A stretch of DNA of 64,000 nucleotides from Sphingobacteriales bacterium 46-32. GTDB taxonomy: Bacteria > Bacteroidota > Bacteroidia > Chitinophagales > Chitinophagaceae. This document shows positions 61,801 through 64,000 of the stretch, piece by piece. The DNA lies in NCBI GenBank assembly GCA_001898485.1, contig MKTY01000020.1, positions 310,001 to 374,000 of the forward strand. The letters run 5' to 3'. How positions within the stretch are numbered: position 1 is the first letter of the stretch; every line of letters begins with the position of its first letter. The translations under genes and the position numbers were made by a program. The notes below the pieces were generated by a model. That model saw nothing but the letters and a program-made list of their open reading frames with translations. It made no database searches and was not told the origin of the DNA.

Positions 61801-61955
61801 GTTTAAATGTTTAAAAGTTTAAAGGGTTTAAAGAGTTTAAGGAGTTTAAAGGGATAAATAGCAAAGCCGCCGCACCACACTCCTCCGCCCAATCCTCAAA
61901 TCTTCAAATTTTCAAATCCATCAGCACATCAGCATATTTTCACATCAGCACATTG
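61801..61955. repeat. Modular repeat locus R3 (E, linker, C, D) between kduI and kduD
   Basis: 9-mer TTTAAAGGG units (61801-61850), a linker, 8-mer TCTTCAAAT units and 8-mer AGCACATC units. Segment 61817-61870 (54 bp) is an exact reverse complement of 13014-13067. It lies inside an operon between co-directional genes. It may lower expression of the genes after it or divide the operon in two. Confidence 0.9.
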
Positions 61956-61960
61956 TTCTC

Positions 61961-62731
61961 TCATCGCCCCATCCATCCTCCATCTACCGTCACTATCGTT
62001 CCCTGCACATAGCTGGCTGCTGCAGAGGCCAGGAATACCGTAGCGCCTTTCAGGTCATCAGCTTCGCCCCAGCGGCCGGCGGGTATCCGATCGAGGATCG
62101 ATTTGCTTCGAACCGGATCATTCCGCAAAGCTTCGGTATTGTCGGTAGCAATATAACCTGGAGCAATTCCATTTACATTCACTCCTTTGCCAGCCCACTC
62201 GTTGGCCAGTGCTTTTACAAGACTGGCTATTGCCCCTTTGCTGGCAGCATAGCCGGGCACATTAATACCGCCCTGGAAGCTGAGCAGTGAGCAGGTGAAA
62301 ATGATTTTACCCCCGCCCTGTTCCAGCATTCGTTTACCTATTTCGCGTGCCAGTATAAACGGCGTGTCGAGATTGATAGAAAGCACCTGATCCCAGTCTG
62401 CATCGGGATGCTCGGCAGCGGGAGCCCGTTTGATGGTGCCGGCATTGTTGACCAGGATATCGATACGACTATGTGCTTTTTTTACTTTCTCAATAAATGC
62501 GTAGAGACTATCGCGATCGGAAAAATCTGCCTGATAGGGTGTGAATTTACGGCCGAGTACCTGTACTGCTTTTTCTATTTCGCTGCCACTGCTTTCGAGT
62601 GAAGCCGATACGCCGATGATGTCTGCTCCGGCTTCTGCCAGGCCTATCGCCATTGCCTTACCTATCCCTCTGTTGCATCCTGTAACCAGTGCCTGTTTGC
62701 CTGTGAGATCGAATTGCTGAAGTATTCCCAT
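61961..62731 (-). CDS. kduD: 2-deoxy-D-gluconate 3-dehydrogenase / KduD (SDR family)
   Basis: 256 residues. Cofactor motif VTGCNRGIGKA (16-26), NNAGTI, and catalytic Ser148, Tyr161 and Lys165 (GYAASKGAI). It reduces the KduI product to 2-keto-3-deoxygluconate using NADH. Its place between uxaC and kduI supports the name over other short-chain dehydrogenases. Confidence 0.94.
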   Translation of the reverse strand: MGILQQFDLTGKQALVTGCNRGIGKAMAIGLAEAGADIIGVSASLESSGSEIEKAVQVLGRKFTPYQADFSDRDSLYAFIEKVKKAHSRIDILVNNAGTIKRAPAAEHPDADWDQVLSINLDTPFILAREIGKRMLEQGGGKIIFTCSLLSFQGGINVPGYAASKGAIASLVKALANEWAGKGVNVNGIAPGYIATDNTEALRNDPVRSKSILDRIPAGRWGEADDLKGATVFLASAAASYVQGTIVTVDGGWMGR

Positions 62732-62741
62732 ATTTTTTGAA

Positions 62742-64000
62742 TTAAACGGTAGCCTTGTTCAGGCCTGCCGTCTGGCTATTGAGTTGCCAGTTGAAATAAT
62801 TTTTATTGTTGTTATAGCAAATATCCTGGATCACTTTACCTACCCATGGCAGATCGTTGGGCAATTCGCCCTGCTCGATTTCTTCGCCAAACAGGTCACA
62901 CAAAATCCGGCGGAAATATTCATGGCGGGGGAACGAAAGAAAGCTGCGCGAATCGGTGAGCATACCCACAAACCGGCTCAGCAGTCCCATATTTGAGAGC
63001 GTATTGATCTGTTTGATCATACCGTCTTTCTGATCAAGAAACCACCAGCCCGAACCCCACTGAATTTTACCTGCCACAGAACCGTCATTGAAATTGCCGA
63101 TCATAGTGGCAAAAAGGGCGTTGTCAGACGGGTTGAGGTTATAGATAATGGTGCGGGCGAGTTTGTTGTTGGTATCGAGCTTATCGAGAAAGCGGGCCAG
63201 GCTGCGTCCCTGTTTGAAGTCGCCCATTGAGTCCCAGCCGGTGTCTGGACCCAGCTCCTGCATCATACGGGAGTTGTTGTTGCGCATAGCACCCAGGTGA
63301 AACTGCTGCACCCAACCTTTTTCCCAATCCCATTCTGCAAAATGAATCAGCATGGCTGAACGAAATTTGCGTTGCTCCGCTTCATTGAGCTCTTTACCGC
63401 CATGTATCTTATGAAAAATGGCATCAATCTCAGACCCGGTAAAATCATCGGCATAGATTTCTTCGAGACCATGATCAGATACCATGCAACCCATAGATGC
63501 AAAAAAGTCATGCCGGTTCTGAAGCGCATACAGAAAATCGTCGAAGGATGAAATAGCAATATTTGTAGCAGCCTCCAGTTTACGTACATAATTATTAAAC
63601 ACCTTTGGCTGGCTTACCTGCATAGCCATATCAGGGCGGAAAGCCGGCAATACGGGTATTTCAAAACCATCTTCCTGTATTTGCTTATGAAATTCGAGTG
63701 AATCGACTGGGTCATCGGTAGTACAAACCAGTTTCACATTCATCATGCGCAGCAACTGGCGAACGGAATGCGAGGGTGATTGCAGCATCTCTGTACACTG
63801 ATCGTAGATACGACCTGCACTTTCCGGGTTCAGTATTTCTGTGATGCCAAAATAACGCTGCAATTCGAGGTGCGTCCAGTGATAAAGCGGGTTGCGCAGT
63901 GTATAAGGAACCGTTTCGGCCCAGCGCTGAAACTTATCGCGGTCAGGCTGGTTGCCCGTGCAATAGCTTTCGTCTATACCATTGGTACGCATCGCTCTCC
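62742..64000 (-). CDS. uxaC: Glucuronate (uronate) isomerase, N-terminus cut by the window edge
   Basis: About 419 residues of the ~465-residue enzyme are present. The frame remains open to the right edge, and the first ATG inside the window (63992, MRTNGIDESYCTG) is an internal methionine, since the WRAMRTNG context continues upstream. Blocks PLYHWTHLELQRYFGI, CTTDDPVDSLEFH and LTDSRSFLSFPRHEYFRRI are characteristic of UxaC. It isomerises glucuronate to fructuronate and galacturonate to tagaturonate. Enzymes for the next steps may lie beyond the right edge. Confidence 0.95.
   Translation of the reverse strand, partial: RAMRTNGIDESYCTGNQPDRDKFQRWAETVPYTLRNPLYHWTHLELQRYFGITEILNPESAGRIYDQCTEMLQSPSHSVRQLLRMMNVKLVCTTDDPVDSLEFHKQIQEDGFEIPVLPAFRPDMAMQVSQPKVFNNYVRKLEAATNIAISSFDDFLYALQNRHDFFASMGCMVSDHGLEEIYADDFTGSEIDAIFHKIHGGKELNEAEQRKFRSAMLIHFAEWDWEKGWVQQFHLGAMRNNNSRMMQELGPDTGWDSMGDFKQGRSLARFLDKLDTNNKLARTIIYNLNPSDNALFATMIGNFNDGSVAGKIQWGSGWWFLDQKDGMIKQINTLSNMGLLSRFVGMLTDSRSFLSFPRHEYFRRILCDLFGEEIEQGELPNDLPWVGKVIQDICYNNNKNYFNWQLNSQTAGLNKATV

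Noticed and set aside
61801-61955. Insertion-sequence remnant in the hexuronate operon
   Set aside because: No transposase fragment, terminal inverted repeats or target duplication; it matches the modular repeat family instead.

Overview
This 64 kb window is chromosomal DNA from a member of the Bacteroidota, most likely family Chitinophagaceae. Several signals agree on this. There are gene families largely confined to the phylum: DUF4270 and DUF4907 proteins, a GldA-type ABC ATPase, Bat aerotolerance proteins, the long three-domain IspG, and a fused 2-oxoacid:ferredoxin oxidoreductase alpha subunit. Promoters match the Bacteroidota pattern (TTG about 19 nt before TAnnTTTG). Shine-Dalgarno sites are nearly absent, and start codons include TTG and GTG. 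I see no rRNA, tRNA, CRISPR array, insertion sequence or prophage. Almost all of the window reads as core or household genome.

Layout. Positions 1-12.8 kb run on the minus strand: a partial lipid A-type acyltransferase, nadB, a glyoxalase-fold protein, a GyrI-like protein, a WYL regulator, a YhhN membrane protein and a lipoprotein, then ispG, batB-batC, a class D beta-lactamase-like lipoprotein, a secreted protein, a 42-residue lipoprotein and kbl. Positions 13.2-16.8 kb (+) hold an ECF sigma factor, an anti-sigma-like protein with a duplicated N-terminal domain, an outer-membrane barrel and an L,D-transpeptidase. acs (-) and an MFS permease (+) follow. A dissolved-inorganic-carbon set sits at 21.8-25.4 kb: a small secreted His-rich protein, a beta-carbonic anhydrase, a SulP transporter and a second beta-carbonic anhydrase. 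Next come gldA, eno, an FtsB-like gene, nth, an M16 peptidase, an AIM24-like gene, a polysaccharide deacetylase and korA without korB. Positions 36.5-39.8 kb (-) are a tightly overlapping operon of Kelch lipoprotein, DUF4907, LytS-type kinase and LytTR regulator, facing a divergent DUF4270/outer-membrane pair. Positions 43.3-50.2 kb (-) are a complete tetR-tolC-hlyD-RND efflux operon with a visible operator. Positions 50.3-57.5 kb (+) hold DUF502, a zinc phospholipase C-like gene, serC, DUF1015, a TPR gene and a long-chain acyl-CoA ligase. From 57.8 kb to the end (-) lies a hexuronate catabolic operon: uxaC (cut by the window), kduD, kduI, kdgK, eda, exuT.

The most unusual feature is not a gene. 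Intergenic gaps carry a family of degenerate 7-, 8- and 9-bp tandem repeats built from about five interchangeable modules. All six convergent gene junctions contain them. At five of the six the modules sit as inverted arms that would fold both converging transcripts into long hairpins, one with 25 bp of perfect pairing. Two junctions also hold perfect palindromes (52 bp and 32 bp). A 54-bp block is repeated exactly and in opposite orientation 49 kb apart. A second recurring pattern is a TAnnTTTG box ending only 4-8 nt before the start codon at six genes, which suggests leaderless transcripts.
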